This document shows, piece by piece, positions 61,265-64,000 of a stretch of DNA of 64,000 bases (positions within the stretch are counted from its first letter, which is position 1; the number at the start of each line of letters is the position of its first letter). The DNA comes from Runella sp. CRIBMP (GTDB taxonomy: Bacteria > Bacteroidota > Bacteroidia > Cytophagales > Spirosomataceae). The translations under genes and the position numbers were made by a program. The notes under the pieces were generated by a model that saw only the letters and a program-made list of their open reading frames with translations, ran no database searches and was not told where the DNA came from. The stretch is taken from NCBI RefSeq assembly GCF_009905605.1, contig NZ_JAAAKZ010000002.1, positions 310,001 through 374,000 of the forward strand, in the 5' to 3' direction.

Positions 61265-62293
61265 ATGAGTAGTTCAAACAATCATTGGCTAACCTCTTTT
61301 TTCGGAAAGAATCTCTATATTTATTTATCGTTTCTTTTCAGTGTACCTCTCTTCTTTATGATTGAAACGTACGTCAGGGCCATAGGAATCCACGAAGACG
61401 AGGCCGTTGCCACGACAATCACGTTCTTATTTATTGTAGGAATCTTCGCGGGTAGGTATATTTCTCAACTTTGGATTTTGCCTACGAAAACGATCTCCAA
61501 TGAGTATATTATTGGAATGATTCTTCTGATTATAGGTTGCGCAGTTGGGCTGTTTGCCTTGCCTTTTCAGGGGAATAAATTAGTGCAGCTTTTGTTTTGG
61601 ATTCCGTTCATTATCGTCCCTTTGGCCTTGGGTACTTTGATTAAAATGATTCGGAACAATGTCCAGCAACAACTGCGCGAAGCTCAGCAGCTCGCCTCGC
61701 AAAGCAAAAGCGAGTTGCAATTGTTGCAGTCGCAATTGAGTCCGCATTTTTTGTTCAACACGCTCAATAACCTTTACGGATTATCGATTACGCAACACGA
61801 AAAAATCCCGCCATTGTTATTAAAATTGGCTGATTTATTGCGGTATTCGGTTTATGATGCCAAAGAAGTGTTTGTACCGTTACAAGACGAGTTGGCATAC
61901 ATTAACAATTATATTGACTTTGAAAAAATACGTATCGGAGAGCGGTTGCTGCTACGAACAGCCATTGAACCCCTTCCTAAACCCGACATCAAAATTGCCC
62001 CGATGTTGTTGATTGTCTTCATTGAAAATGCTTTTAAACATTCCAAAAACACGGTAGACGAAACCATTTTTGTGGACTTGACGCTCAAAACCTGGTCGGA
62101 CTCCATTCTATTTTCCGTAAAAAATTCTTATAACCCAGCGAAGGAACCCGAAAGTACGCCTGAAAAACACAGTGGTTTTGGCCTTGCCAGTGTAAAAAAA
62201 CGATTGGAGTTGCTTTACCCTAATCAACACGATTTGATGATTGAAGAGAAAGACGGTTCTTATCAGGTCATGCTTCAGCTTAAAATGAAGTAA
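61265..62293 (+). CDS. LytS-type sensor histidine kinase
   Basis: 342 residues. Four membrane helices (about 17-36, 48-66, 82-99, 106-128) are followed by a short coiled coil (NNVQQQLREAQQLASQSKSEL) and the His_kinase domain with QLSPHFLFNTLNNLYGLS (phosphorylated His161). The ATP site has FIENAFKHSKN and GFGLASVKKRLELLYP. It has no extracytoplasmic sensor loop of note, so it probably senses membrane state. The cognate LytTR regulator is encoded 123 bp downstream. Confidence 0.92.
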   Translation: MSSSNNHWLTSFFGKNLYIYLSFLFSVPLFFMIETYVRAIGIHEDEAVATTITFLFIVGIFAGRYISQLWILPTKTISNEYIIGMILLIIGCAVGLFALPFQGNKLVQLLFWIPFIIVPLALGTLIKMIRNNVQQQLREAQQLASQSKSELQLLQSQLSPHFLFNTLNNLYGLSITQHEKIPPLLLKLADLLRYSVYDAKEVFVPLQDELAYINNYIDFEKIRIGERLLLRTAIEPLPKPDIKIAPMLLIVFIENAFKHSKNTVDETIFVDLTLKTWSDSILFSVKNSYNPAKEPESTPEKHSGFGLASVKKRLELLYPNQHDLMIEEKDGSYQVMLQLKMK

Positions 62294-62299
62294 GAAATT

Positions 62300-62380
62300 G
62301 GAAGTAAGAGGCAGGAGAAGTAAGAGGTATGAAATAGGATGAATTGTCATTACTTTGCAATTTCAGACCTCCTACTTCCT
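62300..62380 (+). repeat. Low-complexity imperfect inverted repeat between kinase and regulator
   Basis: GAAGTAAGAGG occurs twice in tandem (62301 and 62317). The segment 62317-62335 pairs with 62360-62378 at 17 of 19 positions. It fits the same word-repeat class as the spacers at 19361 and 39788. TTACTTTG near 62350 may be a -7 variant. Confidence 0.5.
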
Positions 62381-62416
62381 AAATCTTAATTTCGGTAACT
62401 TTTTGCAAAAACCCCT

Positions 62417-63121
62417 ATGTCCCAAATCAATTGCCTGATCGTTGATGACGAACCCATCGCCCGCGAAATCGTCAAAGCCTACTGTGGTCATTTGCCCATG
62501 CTTCACATTGTGGCTTCGGTTGGCAATGCGTTAGAGGCCAAAACGATCTTGCAAACTCAAAAGATTGATATTCTTTTTTTGGACATAAATATGCCCGTGC
62601 TCAACGGCATCGCGTTTCTTAAAACCCTCAGAAATCAACCTCAAGTTATTTTTACCACAGCTTATAAAGAATATGCGGTGGATGCCTTCGATTTGGCGGC
62701 CATTGATTACCTGCTAAAACCGTTCTCGCTTGAGCGCTTCATCGTGGCCGTTGACAAAGCGTTGGAAAGGTTGATACTTCCAGAACAGGGAGGAATGGAA
62801 AACGGAAAAACGGAGAATTATCTGTTTCTGAAATTTGACGGAAAGATTTACAAAATCATGCACGAAGAGTTGCTTTTTGCCGAAGCGCAGGGCAATTACA
62901 TTAAAATTGTCACCACCCAAAATTCATTACTTCCAAGCATGACATTTTCGGGTTTTGAGGACTTATTGCCAAAATCATTGTTTTTGCGTGTGCATCGCTC
63001 TTTTATTATCAACAAAGCCAAAATTACGCACATTGAAGGCAATCGTGTTTTTATTCAAAACCACGAAATCCCCATCGGGAGCAGTTATCGCGAAGACTTC
63101 TTGAAAAATTTGGGAATTTAA
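62417..63121 (+). CDS. LytTR-family response regulator
   Basis: 234 residues. The receiver domain (about 1-120) has CLIVDDEP, the phosphorylated Asp56 in DILFLDINMPVLNG, Thr at IFTTAYKEY and Lys101 in DYLLKPF. The LytTR DNA-binding domain (about 130-234) has FLKFDGKIYKIMHEELLFAEAQGNYIKI, LFLRVHRSFIINKAKI and IPIGSSYREDFL. It acts with the kinase upstream. The target genes are unknown; the transglutaminase-like gene downstream is separated by 172 bp. Confidence 0.94.
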   Translation: MSQINCLIVDDEPIAREIVKAYCGHLPMLHIVASVGNALEAKTILQTQKIDILFLDINMPVLNGIAFLKTLRNQPQVIFTTAYKEYAVDAFDLAAIDYLLKPFSLERFIVAVDKALERLILPEQGGMENGKTENYLFLKFDGKIYKIMHEELLFAEAQGNYIKIVTTQNSLLPSMTFSGFEDLLPKSLFLRVHRSFIINKAKITHIEGNRVFIQNHEIPIGSSYREDFLKNLGI

Positions 63122-63293
63122 CAACCAAAGACACCTGTGTAACAATATATACAATTACTTTTAGATACAAAAAATCAAGAATTTATACACCTTTCAAGAG
63201 AATCTATGATTTTTTATTGGTTAATTTACTTTTAACCGCATTTTTGATTTTTTTTACATAAATCGTCCAAAGTTCGTATCAAATTGATTGTAT

Positions 63294-64000
63294 ATGTCGA
63301 TAAAAGTTGCTATTTCCCACAAAACTAAATACATCTTTGACCGAAGTGTCAGCCTTTCACCGCACATTTTTCGGTTGCGCCCTGCCCCTCACTCGCGCAC
63401 GCCGATTGAAGGATATTCGTTTAAGATTTCACCCAAAAATCATTTTATCAACTGGCAACAGGACCCTTTCGGCAATTATCAGGCACGGGTGGTTTTTCCC
63501 GAAAAAACGACCGAGCTGAGCATAGAAGTGGAAGTCATTGCCAAAATGCAAGTCATCAATCCGTTTGACTTTTTTGTGGAAGAATACGCCGAAAAATTCC
63601 CTTTTCAGTACGACAAACTCCTCAAAAATGAACTAACCCCCTATCTGGAGGCTCGCGAGGCGGGACCGATGTTGATGGATTGGATTGAGAAAAACAAGAT
63701 TACGACCGACATCAAAACCGTTGATTATCTGGTCTATCTCAACCAAAAACTTTTCAAAGACATCTTTTATAATGTTCGTATGGAACCCGGTGTCCAGACC
63801 TGCGAACAAACCCTTAGCAGTCTGAGCGGCTCATGCCGAGATTCGGCTTGGCTGTTGGTGCAGATTCTTCGGCATTTGGGGATAGCGTCGCGCTTCGTGT
63901 CGGGCTATTTGGTTCAGCTGACCTCCGACGTAAAATCGCTCGATGGCCCTTCTGGACCCGAAGCCGACTTTACGGATTTGCACGCGTGGGCCGAGGCCTA
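63294..64000 (+). CDS. Transglutaminase-like protein (partial, 3' end outside window)
   Basis: 235 residues are readable from the ATG at 63294. The N-terminal beta-domain (KVAISHKTKYIFDRSVSLSPHIFRLRP) is the transglutaminase N-terminal type. The papain-like core has the catalytic Cys181 in LSGSCRDSAWLLVQILRHLGIASRFVSGY and His230 in DLHAWAEA. Related proteins of over 1000 residues carry a DUF2126 domain after this region, so most of the gene probably lies beyond the window. These proteins may act as peptidases or amide-bond enzymes; the substrate is unknown. No signal peptide is present. Confidence 0.85.
   Translation, partial: MSIKVAISHKTKYIFDRSVSLSPHIFRLRPAPHSRTPIEGYSFKISPKNHFINWQQDPFGNYQARVVFPEKTTELSIEVEVIAKMQVINPFDFFVEEYAEKFPFQYDKLLKNELTPYLEAREAGPMLMDWIEKNKITTDIKTVDYLVYLNQKLFKDIFYNVRMEPGVQTCEQTLSSLSGSCRDSAWLLVQILRHLGIASRFVSGYLVQLTSDVKSLDGPSGPEADFTDLHAWAEA

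Noticed and set aside
61086-61268. 60-codon frame overlapping the start of the LytS-type kinase gene
   Set aside because: No recognisable feature, and it overlaps the kinase start; treated as spacer.
1-64000. tRNA, rRNA, CRISPR arrays, complete IS elements, integrase genes
   Set aside because: I looked for these and found no convincing example; a tool search would be needed to exclude short RNAs.

Overview
The window looks like a chromosomal segment of a Bacteroidota bacterium of the order Cytophagales. A Runella- or Spirosoma-like relative is my inference; the sequence names no species. The evidence is several promoters of the Bacteroidota type (TTTG or TTG, about 20 bp, TAnnTTTG), two outer-membrane beta-barrel receptors with a carboxypeptidase-regulatory plus plug layout, DUF2911, BatA-type and CHRD proteins, lipoproteins with short lipoboxes, and a secG / lptE / sigma-54 activator / miaB block. 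No rRNA, tRNA, CRISPR array or complete insertion sequence was seen.

Layout. 1-5 kb (minus): the start of a MarR regulator with an operator-like palindrome, a secreted glycoside-hydrolase-like protein and two DUF2157-type membrane proteins. 5-8 kb: carB, which lacks the usual C-terminal allosteric domain. 8.7-13 kb (plus): a lipocalin-like lipoprotein, then an ArsR / SRPBCC / DoxX set whose promoter carries two identical palindromes, followed by a GNAT enzyme, a methyltransferase and two DUF1801 proteins. 13-18.5 kb (minus): secG, a conserved tail protein, lptE, a sigma-54 activator, miaB and a TPR protein. 18.6-21.3 kb: etfB, etfA and a bifunctional nuclease. 21.3-25 kb: DUF2911-TPR, Nudix, a small secreted protein, an AraC-Ogt repair protein and rpe.

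The 25-26.9 kb stretch between rpe and purL is the most unusual part. A 680-bp cassette holds a frameshifted nucleotidyltransferase-like gene and a small helical partner. It sits between two 104-bp copies of the end of rpe that differ only at synonymous positions. An AT-rich ankyrin gene and a broken Uma2 endonuclease gene follow.

27-37 kb: purL, a secreted metallo-beta-lactamase with a complete subclass B1 zinc site, and gltB-gltD. 37-48 kb: two small exported proteins, rnz coupled to a STAS protein, purC, a TPR protein, a glycosyltransferase-TPR fusion, mqo and a TonB-type receptor. 48-52 kb: a Vat-like acetyltransferase, a DUF2185 gene between degenerate repeats, an UlaG-like hydrolase, and a DUF4153 operon whose first gene is cut by an in-frame TAG. 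52-61 kb (minus): a BatA-type protein, a sugar isomerase-like protein, DUF2911, an exported protein, a GH30 glycosidase and a second TonB-type receptor. 61-64 kb: a LytS/LytTR two-component pair and the start of a transglutaminase-like gene.

The clear metabolic genes cover carbamoyl phosphate, purine, glutamate, pentose phosphate, malate and flavin electron transfer. They are interleaved with envelope biogenesis and glycan use. Recent gene flux is concentrated at 25-27 kb and 48-51 kb. All functions are read from sequence motifs by eye; no database search was run.
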